Shown: positions 27,101 through 42,100 of the stretch, piece after piece
Numbering within the stretch: the stretch's first letter is position 1
How the letters are laid out: each line of letters starts with the position of its first letter
NCBI RefSeq assembly: GCF_003589595.1
Contig: NW_020654810.1
Span: 12,627,638-12,691,637 of the forward strand
Origin: Hyposmocoma kahamanoa
Lineage: Eukaryota; Arthropoda; Insecta; Lepidoptera; Cosmopterigidae
Length of the DNA stretch: 64,000 nt
Direction: 5' to 3'
Notes under the pieces: model-generated
The model's database searches: none
What the model saw: only the letters and a program-made list of their open reading frames with translations
Told to the model about the DNA's origin: nothing
Translations under genes and position numbers: made by a program

Positions 27101-30100
27101 TGTTGCGGGAAATCTATTGCATTTCAAGTATTAGTCATCAAACAGGAAACAATCCAGTGGGTTGCTCGATTTACAGAATGTCATCGGATAAAGCCGAAAT
27201 CAAGTTCAAAAGTGAGCGAGATGTTGGCGGGTCGATACGTTACGCGGTAAAGTCGACTGAGTCAGCAATTAATCAGATTACGCGATTACGGCTATCGTCC
27301 GCTCATTTGATAGCTGACAATCGCCTTTGTTCACCAGTGTTGCGTTCATAAAAGCATTACATACGGAATGCTTTGCGCGTATTATAAATGATTTAAACGT
27401 CTTATTCAGAAATAATACTCGTATGTTTGTCAATAATAATTAACAGTCACAATAAGTTTGTCTAGAACAATGTTGTCTTTTTCCTGTTCTTATCAAAATA
27501 TTTTAATTATAAAATACTTGATTGTGAGAAACGACGAAACAAACGACATGGTGGTGCAAATAGAATGCGCGGGGAGACGCTATCACATAACACACAATAA
27601 CATGTAAATGAATTGCAAGATTATGATGAACGCGCTCCACTGGCTGAATATTTATGGCAGACTCGCTGCGGATTAAATATCGCGTACAGGATTCACGGCA
27701 CGTTACCAAAACGGAACCCATTACTCTGTTGTCATGCGAGAGAAACAAAAACTTGTTAAATATCAAGGACCATGTGCCTCCAAGAGCTAGGGGTAGGTTC
27801 ATGGAATGAAATATTATACTTATAGAGCGTACCAATATACCTACTTCAGCGTTTTTTAGAATGCTTCACATTTACAACGATTGATTTTCATTACAGTACC
27901 GCAGGCCTGAAAGACCTATAAATTTTACAAAAGACGAATTTCAATGGGTGCACGATGTGATTTAGCCACGATCGCACCAGAACGACACACTTGGCACGGG
28001 CCAGGTAATAACGTTCTTCCACACAATACCTAGAGTTTTCCCGCGATAAGTCGACTGCTTCGTGTCTACTATATCTATAAAGCTTGGAACTTAGTCGAAT
28101 GCATAATAATGTGGGAGAGACTCAAACACTTGAATTAATCTTTAATGCAACTACATAAATAGGTACATCTTAAACGGATACATGTTTTTTTAATAACACC
28201 AAGTGATGGGACGAACAAGTCGGGCACCTGGCGATAAGCGACACGCCTATGCATAACAGTTGCAATGCCACTTAGAGTTTTAAATCGCAAAGATCTTAGG
28301 GGCACTGCCATTGCGCCTGTCACCCTGAAACATTATATTATAAATTGACAAGTCCCATATACCTGTAATTTCACCAGCACCCTTTAAACCAGAACGTAGA
28401 AATGCTCTCATCACTGCTTGGCGGCAGAAATAGGTAACATGGCAGTACTTCCCGACGAACTCTTTCACAAGGAGCACTACTGCTACTAAAATATCGATGT
28501 AAACATCGATAGTGATAGTGTCCTTAATAAATATGTGACTCAAAAAACAAATAAGGTTTATCAAACTACATAACCATTCCGAGATTTCAATATGAAAAAA
28601 GAAAATACTCATACTGAATAATGACTAAGTGGTCACTTACTTTGTTTCCTATACAGTTGAATAGAATGCCTGCTCAATTCAAAAACGTATCACGTGATTG
28701 GATCTTAATAAAATCATAAAATAAACCACTTTTTCTATATAAAGAAAGTTATAAATAAACTCGCGCCGAGGGATTTCCGTTTATTAAACGAAGGCATATG
28801 TTAACAAATTATATGTATAGATAAAAAATGACGCGACCCAATTTTTTTGGAATGTATTTTTGTGAAATGACTTGGTGGCAGAATATAAAGATATTTTGCA
28901 TGCGAAGGGGGCAACACCTCATATGATATAGGTTATTATGTATGATGTATCGGCTTTTCACCATTGCGTATGTATTTCATTCTGAATAAACGAAAAAAAG
29001 TCATTCAATCTTTTCTCATTCAATATACGTATTGTTTCTAGTGAAGAACAAAAAAAGCTTTTTAGTAGCACGTCAATCAGAAACAATAAGCAAATCACAA
29101 TGCAAAGTAACCCGACGTCAGTACAGTATGAAACGGTTGACCCAATTTAAAACATTGGATTTCAATTAAAATTTACACCGCAACGTCCGCTACACATGTT
29201 GCGAATCGAACATTTTCTACGATCAATCTTTGCTTCGAAATTTGAAATTACAAATTAATTCACTAATTTCATTGTAACAGGTTTATTATTATTGTTTCGG
29301 TTTCGGGAATCTATTTTAGATTCTCTCTCCCATGGCCTAAGATATATTTTTAATTCTTAAATAGGATAGGTGGAATGCCCTGGTAATATTATTGTTGCGG
29401 ACCGGCTACTGGACGGGGCAGATATAAATCTTTTTAGTTATTTTCTATGTCTCATTGTTTATGTATGTTTGTGCCTATTTTGCGTTCGTTTCTGTTTTTC
29501 TGTTTAACTAGTTTTTATCTAAATTATAATTTTATTTTGTTTTACTTTGAGTTTGATTTTCCGACTGCTCCATAACAATTATTATTATCTTTTTTGTCTA
29601 TTTAAGATTCTCGCCTCTCTCATGACCTAAATATAATTTTGAACTTTTAAGTGAGAGAGGCGGAATACCCTGGCATTATTATTATTATTATTATTGTTAT
29701 GTATTTTAAATAGTTACGTGGTCCATGCCTAGACAAATTTTGAATTTTTTAATGCGATGGGCGGAATTTCCTGACAATGGCGCATTATTATTATTAATGT
29801 ATTGGTAAGCGATCCTCGACTGACTGACTAATCGCATTCAAGATGACGTCATCTTTAAAGACCCGTCATGACTTCATGACCTACGATCCTACGCTTATCG
29901 ATGAATCACTCAGTTCAAAGCCCAGTATCTATAACGTAGCAAGACAGTATTGTAGATTTATTTTAAACGTAGTATTTTATTGAAGAAATTCAATTGCACC
30001 TGTACAAAGAATGTAAACTATGTCTTTGACATATAATATTTCCTTTGGCGATTTTCCCCCCATAAATGAGCAATGAGGAAGACAAGAGAGCAATAATATC

Positions 30101-33100
30101 CACCACTCTCACTAATTGAACCCACTACATTGCCCAACTGCTCTCGGTGGATATGGAGTACGACTTTGAATGGACGAAAAAGTAACCAATATTATGTATG
30201 TTGCTTACTATTGCCGAGTACGTCGCCTAACGTTGTTTAGTTTAGTAAATTAATTGACTTTTATGATTTACTCCACTATAATTATTTTTTGCCATAAAGG
30301 TCAAATTTGCTATTGTCGTAGTAGGTACGTATATAAACTTTTAATAAATGAACAAAAATTAAAAAGTTGTGGTCAGCCTACTCGTCTGGCCAGCCAATTA
30401 CCTACCAGATTCGAAATCACAGCCTCCTGATTTATGAATGGAGTTTCAGAGAAAAATGCTTTTGAGAGGGAAAAAGCGAAAAACAATTTATTTTCCCAAT
30501 GTCTATTAGCGATACTGTAAAGCTTATTAATTTCACTTATTGGCGAAGCTCGATAAAGGAAAAGGTTCTTAATTCAATCACAGCAATATTTCTGGAAGAA
30601 TTTAAATAAAGTTAAAACTTTCACCACGTAAATCTATCGAAGCAATTAGTTGTTTAAGCAAATTAATCTGTCGTTTGATCACAGTATTAAATTGACGCCC
30701 CCGTGCGTGACGGGTTCCTTTCAGGACGTACGTTCAACCCGACAATATGAACACGCAACTAACGACTGCTTTAGTGTTGTAAGCAGTAACGTAAATTTAC
30801 CAATATGATTCATTAGTTTGGTGACAGGACAATAGAGAGCAACAAGCTGAAATTTTCATGTAGCTGCGTGCAGTCCACCACACATGTGCTACGGTTCTGT
30901 ATAAAAGTGCAGTGACACGATTGAAAATCAATGTATTGTACGTTGTGTCGAGTAGGCTGTATACGGAGAGGCACGGCAACATGTGAAGATATTTTGTTCA
31001 TTCGCGAGCTACCGGGACCGACTTTTCCTCTGTGCAGCTACAGCAACTTTACTGGCACATATGCTAGAAGAGATTTATGTAAACTTGGAATCGGCAGTGT
31101 TAATGTGTACGACAAATTATTGCAATAATTAATGTCAAAACTTTTGTATATTACGTTTTCTGTTTATTGTCAAAGAGTTGTAATGAACGAAAATGAAAAG
31201 AAAAAAACACACGCATTTATTGATTTTTTTCATCGTAGTGTCTCACAAGGTTGCACAGTGGAATAATAACATTGGCTGTCCTAGTTTAATTGTCTTCAAA
31301 ATAATTTGCATGTTCTCTTATAATCGATAACGGGTCAACCGCCTTGAACAACATTATTCAGTACAACGCATAGAACATACTAAGAGGTGTAATAAGTAAA
31401 AAGATAAGCAAGAAGTCTAATGGATACAGTACCTCCGTATAACAAATCACGTACACAGATATTGCTCAGCCTTAAGCTTCTATCGAATTATCAGCATGGT
31501 TTCTAGGAAATAGTATGTAACAAGTGAAATTGTATAATTTTTTTCCAAATTTCAACATTTATCAAAATAATATAAAATATGTACATATATTCAGTTTTTA
31601 TTGCGAGATTTTATTTGGAGTTTTTATTGAGTGATTGTCTGAAATTGATCCCGCCCAAAATAGGTTCTGGGCCAACCGAATTAATTAAATGAACGTGTAA
31701 GCCTTTAATTCAACACGTGTTTGGATCATGCAAGACTTTAATAAACACTGATTACTTTTGCAACCTTGGGATTAGTCGCGGTTTATAAACCTCCATAATT
31801 TGCGGACAACAAACCTAAACTATGCTTAACACATCGCACCTCCGGTGAATCAGTGACTTAAATTACATTTGCTAAAACAGAAAATGAGTTAAAAGTTCTA
31901 TTTTTGTTTTTAGGGATACTAAGCACGTTTGAAGAGCTCTTAAATGTTATACTATTTCAATGAGCATTTAGTCTATAGCGGAAAAATTAAGGAATGCATG
32001 CTATGCTTCTGTTTTTTCTTGAATAAATTTCAATGTTAAGTCACTCGCATATTTTGCAATATACTTTGTATTCTACATGCGACTAGTTCTTGGGTTTTAT
32101 TTTGAAACCCCATAATACTAAAATAAGGGTACTGACTCACCTCACTAAAGAATTCATCCATGAAGCCGCCTTCAACGGCGACATTGACATCGTCAGGCCC
32201 GACATCGTCATCGTCGCTTTGCGCCTATAAAAAAATGAAATAGTACAAATTTTATTTTCACAAAATCAACTCATAAGACAATTGAATACTTTGGAATTCG
32301 AAAAGTTACAAATGGACAGTAACAAAAGCTCCGAAAAGTAAATTACAAATGAGCTTATTCAAAATATGAATATTACTGTTTTATTTACTATAAGCCACAG
32401 AAAACTTTTGTGCAAATAAAAATACGGCAGGAACCGATTGAAATACTGACAATTCCGAAACTTTGATTTCGTTTCATGTTTATCGTAAATGCTCTATCAT
32501 AAATTTAAAAGCGACCTTATATATTTCATAAACTTTAGTGCTTATTAAACTATTAGGGGTTAAAGTATGAAATTGCCGTTTTATTGCAATAGGTTCTTTG
32601 AATTTTCATAGAATCTTCATGGTTTGAGGTTTTCGAATGAAACTTTTTTCAAATGGTTTCTGTGATTTTTTTTTTAAATTTGAAACATTTGAATATCGAC
32701 TTTCAATTGTTTTTGTTATTCAATTTAGACAAGAAAGATGGATACTGCGAAAATTCGAGTGATTTTTGAATACGAGTTCCGACGCGGAACTAACGCGGCA
32801 GAAACAGCCCGCAATATAAATGCTGCGTTTGGAGAGGGATCTACTAATGAACGCACCGTGCGATTTTGGTTTAAACGCTTTCTTGATGGAAATTTCGACT
32901 TAAAGAACGAGTCACGAGGAAGACCGCCCACACAGGTGAATAACGATGAATTAAGAGAGATAGTGGAAGCCGATCCTGGTCAAACTACCCAGGAATTAGC
33001 GGCATGGTTTAACGTTACCTTACCCACAATATTGACTCACTTGCGTCAAATCAATAAAATAAAAAAATACGAAAAATGCGTGCCTCATGATTTGACTTAT

Positions 33101-36100
33101 CTGCAGAAAGAAACGCGTGTTGAAACTTGTGTTGCCTTGTTGAACCGGTACAGAAATGAAGGAATATTGGATCGAATTGTAACATGTGATGAAAAGTCGA
33201 TTCTTTATGATAACCGGAAAAGAAAAATGCAATAGCTGACCCCAGGTCAAATGCCACAACAGTGTCCTAAAGCAAAACTTACCAATAAAAAGGTAATGGT
33301 AACTGTTTGGTGGTCTCAGCATGGTGTTATTCACTATAGTTTTCTCCGATCTGGTCAAGCAATAACGGCAGATGTCTATTGTGCCGAACTCCGAACCATG
33401 TTGACAAAACTAGCAGTAAAACAGCCCCGACTCATGAATCGATCTTCACCATTATTGCTCCACGACAACGCGAGACCTCACACAGCACGAGAAACCATTT
33501 TGACCCTTCAGGAACTGCAGTTAGAAACCATTCGTCATCCTCCGTTATCACCAGACCTTGCTCCAACGGACTACCATTTTTTTCGTGATTTGGACAATTA
33601 TCTACGTGACAAGAAGTTTTCTTCCCAGGAGGCAGTACAAAATGCTTTCACACAGTTTGTGCAGTCTAGATCGTCGGAGTTCTATCGCAAAGGCATTAAT
33701 AACCTTCCCATTAGATGGCAGCAATGTATAGATAATAATGGCAACTATTTTGATTAAATAAATTTGTTAAAAATTAAAAAAATAAACAATTTAGATTTTC
33801 AGTACAAATCGGCAATTTCATACTTTAACCCCATTGACTTACAAATATATGGACGTCGGGTCCGCGCTAAAAAGTGTCCGCACTTGTAAGGCGCTAAAAT
33901 CGTATACAGAGCGCGACACTCCGCTTTAGTCTTCATTTGTTCTACTGATAGCGAGATACTGCGATGACATTACAATTTAAATTTCGAATAGGTTGACTTG
34001 GGACATTTTTTTCGTGGATTTTGTATTAGACCCGTCGTCCATTTATTTGTAAGTCAATGTTTAACCCCTATTATTTCTTCATATGAAAATACTATTATGA
34101 GTGACAACAAAAGAACTCTTAAAAATAATGAAATTGCACGTTTTTTAGTTACTTTTTGTTCAATTACATTATATAATCATTTACATATTGAAAAAGTTCT
34201 TAAAATGATAAAACATGACACTAAGCGGAAGGTTGGAAATAGGTAGCAGAAGGGGAATTAAGTTTTGTCCAGAAAGACTTCCGCGTTTATAAAAAAAACT
34301 AAGTAGGAAGTCTAAGTAGGTTCCTAACCTAAATCGATCATATTTGTTTCAATTGACAAAGATTTCCGCGTTCATGTAAAATTTTAAAACTGACAGCCTT
34401 GAAACTAAAATTCGACAAAAAAATTGTCAAGATGGCGTCGCGATTGAAACTCGTACTCGCATGTCCGGTCGCAGTCGAATGGGTAGTAAATTAAAAATTG
34501 ATATTTAAAAAATAAATCTATGAACAATAATGTAACTTATGCTTGATCTATAGTTTGGTTACTTTAATTGATCATTTCGATGTATTTATCTATTTTTTCT
34601 ACATGAAATAATTGAAGTCATATTTCGAAAACTTTTCCAAATAATCTTCGATGCATGGTTGCCAGTGAAGTTCCATCGACTGTAACCAATTGCACATATA
34701 ACATTTTTTGCACCATACTTTTCTTAAAAATAATAATGTATGTTAATTTTTGTATGATATTTTCACTTTTTGTGTGAGATTATTGAGAGCAAAAAATAAA
34801 AATACACATACTTGTTTCATTAATTTATGTCTTACGCATTTTCTGTTTTACCTATCGTACTTGTAAATGTAATCTGTGTGTATACGACATGTTAAGCCGC
34901 CGTACCCGCGGTCACATTCATTTGGATTTTTTTTAAGATAAAGCCTGTTTGAGTTCCCTTTTTAAATGTTCACTGTTTCTTTACAATTGAAGTGGGATCC
35001 TCAGGTTAGTCTTTCCAAAATTTTAAGTTGGTGAGAAGTAAGTTACTATTAATCAGTTTATATATATTATACATATAAACGATTTTTTTATTAATATCAA
35101 GGACAAATTCTAAACATGCCATAAAATAGACCCCGTGCATTTTTTACACGACTATCGCACGGATATCGACGATACAATTATGTGAATATTTGCCCGTGAC
35201 ACGTGTTTTGTGATTTTTTGCAACTTACCGTAAATATTCTTAAAAAAACGTATCCAATTATTTCAAGTGATAAAAATTTAAAACTCAGAGCTACCAGAAA
35301 AACGTTCAGTTTGACGTGAAACGAGTGTTACGTAATTATAACCTAACCAAATTAAATGCACACTAGAACCAGGCTACATTATTGTGGCCGCATTGGTGCA
35401 GTTTACGTTATATATAACCTCAATTTCCAGCTTTGTTTTTCAATTGTAAGAACCAATAAAACAGACACGAAACCTTTCAAACACGTAATCCAAGTGGTAC
35501 AACATGATCATTACGAAAACTGAATGTTTACGTTGGCTGCCAGAGAGGCTTAACTTTCGTGATTCGCAAGTAAGCCAGGGACCGACGACGACGGGCGGCT
35601 CACGTAAGGCAAAATAGAATCCACTTAGTTGAGGCGAGTTAGCCATTATTCAATTTATACTGGCCGCCCGCGACCCCGAAAGGCCTGCTACCGGTACGAA
35701 ATGCTTTAAGGGGACTACTGTCCTCAATTATGGACACCCATAGCTAATAAGCTGGTAAAGGCGTACGTAAGGTAACAATAATTGGCCCTACTTCGCATTT
35801 AACATCAAGATCCATTAATATAACTTTTAGTCGTATTCTTTAGCGCAATACTGGGAACTAATTACCAAAGGTGTAAAGTAGGTTATGAAATTGTTTTCCA
35901 ATTTCCAACTAAACAACTACGAAGCGAGTGCATCAGCGTGAATTCTTTGTTTCACTGCCAGTAGTGGTACGTATGTAGGTCATTGACGACACGGGGTCGG
36001 CCGCGTTGCGATAATGCGTCGTTTTACCATTAATTCAGGGGAGCGCTCGACATAGCAACTTCCATTAGTGGATAGCTCCACTTCATTATGAGTGGTTTTT

Positions 36101-39100
36101 ACAGTCATTAACACCGGGCTGTCGTGTTTTCTAGACATCAGATGCGATCAATCTCTTCCAACGGGCCTACAGCCGTTGTTTAATTTAATTGTCACCTCAC
36201 CTTTCAAGGCCGCCGTTGTTGTAAACTGCCTCTAGACGAGATTTAAAATCGCCGACACCACAGCAAGAAACACTGATGGGCACAACACAACAAAACAATT
36301 TTATTTTAATTTCCAAATTAAAATAATGATGAGAAATATCATCGTTATGTTACTTCACAAAGTGATGGAACACACCGTTGTTACAAAGTTTACGGATTTT
36401 CCATTCAATGCTTATTTGCTGCATAGAGCAATAAATAGCATTGTGTATCATAATACTTTTTCAGCATATCTGAATTCTTCTCCTCTTTATCTGAATTATA
36501 AAAACAATATATCTTTTCAAAGTATTTATGATTCATAGATAAAGATTGATCGGAATGTTATGATAACCAGATAAAACTGGATTCTATAAAAATATTTGTT
36601 TCAATTTTGACTGAGCTTTACACGAAACGAATATTAAGCGGTAACACGTGTAGGACCCAGTAAAGCATAATCACTTCGTTAAGTTCACAGCAGCGTGAGA
36701 GTGAGAGATATCCCTGTTATAAATGTATTTTAAAATTACCATCCTATATTGTGTCCTACATCCTATATTTTTACAACGCATGTTATAATCGAGCCTGATG
36801 AGAAAATGTTAATTATTTAGTTAAGCCTTCAGGCGAATGTTCCTTTATTCAGTACCCTTTTGTAGTCATCCCCGAATTTGCTAAATAAAAGAACGTTATT
36901 TTGTTCGGAAATCTTTTACATGTATATTATTTTAGTAAATGGACGCTTTAGGATTAGTAGCAGTGACATTTACAATTTTGTGATTACGGTTAATTATTAT
37001 TATTGCCTGGTCTCAAACTAGGGTATTCCCTATAGTAGGTACGAGTACTAAAGCAACGGTATACACAGTGGGACACTTATCAAAACACTCAGACAATCAG
37101 AACCAATTTAGAGAAGTTCATTTTTTAAACTGATTCTACCAGAAATCGAACACGGGACCTCCTCATCCTGTGCCCACAGTGCAAACCGTTGGGCCACCGA
37201 GCTTTTATTACTTTGTAAGCCCTGTGGTGTTCCAGTACACGTAATCCTTTTACTCTCACAGCGACGCATTTTATCACTGTTTGTGGATATGTGATCGTCC
37301 GCGTACGAATACGGACAGATAATCAGGAAGGAGTGTTTTAAAACTACAATGAATTAATACCGAAGATTTATCCTTTATACGTGACTTAGCATGGATTAAT
37401 AAGTCAAGCGGGTTCCGAAGCCAATTCTACCCGATGGGGTATGATATCGGCGTCTCCGAAATTCGCTTAGCAACAAGCTGAAATTCTTTTCCTTATGTGC
37501 TATCCGCATGGAAACGGTCCGACGATGTCCAGGCAGACTATCCAAGGTTGCGGTCAAGGCCGCCACCGCCAGCCTAGACTTAGGGCCCTTCTAGTTACAT
37601 ATTACCACAACTACTTTAACAAACACTTCTGAAACTTTGTGTGTATGACGTCGAAATATAAATAGTAAAATTACAATATCTTTTTCAAATTTTGTCATTT
37701 ATCATTTTGATAAACAACGATACACTTAATCAACATTTTGATAATATAAGAAATTATCTGCTACTGTAGGAAAAATCAAAGTAATTAAATAATATCATCT
37801 GAGTTGACGAAAGATAAATAAAATACAAAACTAAGTAATATAACATTAATTAACAAACAAACAAAGAAACGTGCAAAAGTCAAGTTTATTTTATTAAATT
37901 TAAAGGGTACAAACAATAACATAAATCTGACATCTAATTATAATTCTACACAACATTCATATTATGTAAATATTACAAAAAAAAGAAAAATATAAAAGAA
38001 AATAATGAGATTATTTTTCGCTTAAACTGGAATAATAAATCACATAAAAAAAACGAGCAGTAGGTAATTAGAGGGATACACAAATGTAGTTTCACAATTT
38101 CGGGAGCGACCTCGGAAGCGCCGAGTTGAGCGTCAGGTCACGTATTTCAATCGAACCAGGGAGGTCATACGCTACCGATACTAGTATATCCTCCGAAACC
38201 AATAAAAAATCAATATCATGCGTAAGATAGCAGTCAACATTTGGTATAAGAATACATTACATTCGTGTATTATTTCTGCCAACTGAGTACCTTACTGAAC
38301 CAAGTGTCAGACGATTGCGCCGTGTAATATTTACTTGTCTGGCAGTGGGAAACTGAGAGATAGCGAACACTCTAAAGGCGCCATAGACATAGACATTCTT
38401 TATTGGTAAAATTAACATTTACGAGTCATACAAAATTATAAATTACATTCGTATTATTCTCTTATATTATTATTGTAGTCACATATAAAATTATAATTAA
38501 TTACCTTATATTACCATTGACATATTACTATTACTTAACCAATGTGATAAGTTATATATTGATTGCTTGACGAGCCAGTGCTTTAATCTACATATAAATA
38601 AGTTGTCCGAAGCGGAATCAACAATTTCAAGAGGCAGGCGGTTATATACTATCGGGCCCAATACATGTATTAAATTTTGGACAAAATATGCTGTACGGGT
38701 ACAACCCTGTGTTTATTACGTAGCTCAAGGTTATGTCCTTCCCCTCATCTAGTGTAAATTTCCAGGTGTTGTCTAGTGTAGACAGCCGCTTGGAAAGCCA
38801 CGAGAGCAGGCAAGGTGAGTATGCCGTACTGCTCGAAGGCTTAGGTGGCGTATGCTGTGGCACACGCGCAATTGCCCTCCCACCCCGCTTCTGCATTCTG
38901 AACGCACGCTGCCAGTCAGCTGCGCATCTCCAGAACTCGAATTGTAAGAGCGAGTGCACGGTGGCGAAGTAACATTACCTAACCGTATCCCATGGTAGAG
39001 CCCACGATAGACGCTGCAGAGCAAAGCATGCGCGGCCGAGTCTACCACACAGCACATTAACATGACAGTTCCTGGTCATATAGTTTGATCCAAATGAAAC

Positions 39101-42100
39101 CCTAAAAAGTTACTATTGGAAACTTGCTCCAATGGGGTTTGTTTACCATGACGTTCAGACTCCTGTAACGACGATATGAGAGGTTTATATATAAATAGCA
39201 GGCCTTGGTCAAGTTTAGCATCAAACCGTTAATCCTAAACCAGCTCGATATCTTTGATGCTACTATGTTCAATTTTTGCTCTAACTCATGAATGGATGAA
39301 TCGCACACAACCGCTGCAACATCATTGACATATATTAAAACACGGGCATCTGGAACTGCAGTTGGAAGATCATTCAGTAGCAAAGTGAACAAAACATTAG
39401 ATACAGAGGAGCTGTGTGGCACCCCCATGCTGACACCCAGCCGTTTGGACTTGGTCGTGCCACCACACCCCACTACCACCTGTGATCGGTCCCGGAGAAA
39501 ATCTGTTAAATCTCGCGCGGATCCTCGGATCCCGTAATGCGTAATTTTCGCTGAAATGAGCTTGTGATCTGCCACATCGAACGCCTTCGAAAGGTCACAG
39601 AAAAGAATAGCCGCCTGCTGCTTCCTGTCACTGGCTTCTAAAATTACACGGAGCATTTCGCGGCACAACGTAGTTGTTGACCGACCGCTACGATATGCGT
39701 GTTGACGGTCAGACAGCGCACAGGTCGCGGCAAGGAAGGCTGTGATCCTCTCGCACAATCCCCATTCAAACACCTTTGCAATGCTTGGGGTGATAGAAAC
39801 TGGCCTATAGTTGTTGATGTCGTCTCGCTTGCCTTTCCCTTTGTATAATGGTGTTACCTTAACCTTTTTGAAAGCCGCTAGATACGACTCCTTACACAAG
39901 CAATTATTGTACAGGTTTGCAAGTATTACGGCGAGCGGCTCGGAAGCGGACTGTAGCAAATCAACAGAGATACTGTATATATCTTTAGTAGGCTTCGGCG
40001 CTACACGTTTGGTTAAATCTGATTCACTTCAAGAGGGGTAAAAGTGCGCAGGCGCAGGGAGCGGTCGCAGGCGGCGCGCGCCGCTTCCAACAAGCGGTGC
40101 GCACCGCGCAGTCCGACTGAGGGCGCTCTGCTGCTGCACGCGGCTACTGTCCCCACAAATCGAGCACCCCCACCAACATACCTTTATCACTCATTGTCCT
40201 TCCGTCCACTACTTTAATAATGTCGGTGTAATCTTTATGACGATTGGTTACCTTTCCCAATTTAGTATTTATGACCTTCCACATACTCTTTATTGTGTCA
40301 TTAGTTCTAGCTATCATGTTCGTGTAGTATTTCGATCTTTTTTCTAGTAGAAGACAATTATGCCTATCCGTCGCATTATCCATTATTTCACGTAGATATG
40401 TAATTTCAGGAAAGCTATTTATCGTGTCTTCAAAGTTACCTAATAAGCTTTTTATGTTGATGATCTCGTTGGTCACCCAAGTATTAGCACAATGTTTTAA
40501 ATTAACTCTTTTTAAAGGAAAGCAAGTGTCAATTTTGTTGCTTATTACCCTAATAACAGTTTCAGCCAACCAAGTCAGATTTTCGTCCCGCGCAAATAAC
40601 GTTTTCCAGTCGACACTCGCAATACTTGCTGAAATATTCATCCGATTAGGCCTATTAAACTTCCTAATCTTCTGAGTACGCGGTGGCGGGCACCTAGGCG
40701 TACGCGCTATGTCAACGCGAACAGCACGATGATCGCTTAAATAGCTATCTACCGGCAAGACACATACCGAGCCTACTACCAGATTCCCATAACAATGATC
40801 AATGCAAGTAGCAGATGTATCTTTTATTCTACTCGGAAAGTCCACCTCAACACTATAGTCATGAGAATTCAGGGCGTCCTTTAGCTTCTTTAGCGATACA
40901 TGATTAGGGCACAAAAATCGACATTTATATCACCGATAATTACTGCCTCTCTATTGTATTCATTTAGTTTGTCAAGTATACTCTCAAAGGGCACTAAGAA
41001 TTCATCACAAGAGGTTAGATTTGACTTATAAATACATACAATGGCTATGTTATAATCTATCACATTTATAGCAGATATTTCGCATATTCGTTCCACACAT
41101 AAGTCGGTAAGATCAACAATCTCTTCGCATTTTAATTCACTATTTACGTAAATACACCGTGCACTATACTGCATCTACTGCAACTTGATATTAAATTGAA
41201 TTTGTCTAAATTAATATATTTGAGCTGTCTAACTTTAAGCCAATGCTCTGTCAAAGCTAAAATATCACATCTTAATACGCTATTTGTTAACACTTCTAGC
41301 TGTCAAGTCTTTTATCGATTGTACATTCATATGTTCACTTAATAATTGTACATTTTGCAAACATATCGTCAAAGAATTTTCGCTCGTAGCGCTACCACAG
41401 TCACGCGAGTTTGGTGGTCGAGGTTCGGACAAGTTCTCCAATCGCACCCTAGTAACGGGGCCTGGCGGGAAACCACTGCTTGAACTAAGGTTAAAACGTA
41501 AACGTTTTGAGGCCAGGTACCGACGTCGGACAACGTTGAAAAATATTTCTCGGAAATGCCTACGATGAAGGAGACATACCGTTTGCAATACGACTCCCGT
41601 TTTTCAAACGTATACACTTGGGATGGTGCCTTTTTGTTAAAAAATGCAAGCATTTGACTGTCTGTTGTTTCGGGCTTAAAAGGCCAAGCGCTGATATATT
41701 TTTATTTTTACGTTCCACGGTCTGTATCGAATCATCTTCGCTTCTAGCACCGTTCATAATTGGTGTAATTTCCGATCGTGTCTCCGCGACTTAACCTGTT
41801 TCCAAGATAGTTCGAGTTGGTGATCGTTGGTAGTGGTATCGTCTTGCGATGGCTTATTTGTCAAGTTTTTGTTTATACCCTCAGTAATCCTTGTAACCAC
41901 TCTTCCTACCTGCGTTTCTGGCTTAGACTCGGCAGATTTTGTGATTGCTGATATTGTGTGTGTTTGCCCGTGTGTGTAAGCACACTGTTCGGCGCGTTGG
42001 TTGCGATACATATCACACGTTGAAAACAATACCGTCACTAACCAAGTCAATTTTCGGGAAACGAACATTAATATTACTTAAAATACCTAATCCTATGAAC

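Larger units (their letters stand above)
25981..32140 (-). other. Syx1A intron 2
   Basis: 6.2 kb containing an interspersed repeat at about 28185-28327 and a group of (ATT)n-tailed repeats at 29300-29800. No gene seen in the remainder. Confidence 0.6.
38390..42070 (-). mobile_element. Degraded CR1/Jockey-type LINE, nearly full length
   Basis: On the minus strand, the pieces follow the order of a non-LTR retrotransposon: end of ORF1 (about 41370-42068), endonuclease (about 40700-41360), reverse transcriptase (39102-39959) and C-terminal region (about 38640-39060). The 3' end near 38390 carries AATAAAGAATG followed by TGTCTATGTCTATG. Frameshifts and stops break every module. The 5' boundary is approximate and no target duplication was identified. 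Confidence 0.85.

Noticed and set aside
27503..27835. 110-codon minus-strand open frame in intron 2
   Set aside because: No domain or homologous motif seen; chance ORF.
28280..28612. 110-codon minus-strand open frame
   Set aside because: Part of it is the family A repeat and the rest AT-rich intron; no recognisable protein.
35440..35646. 68-codon minus-strand open frame
   Set aside because: No recognisable motif and no neighbouring exon; likely chance.
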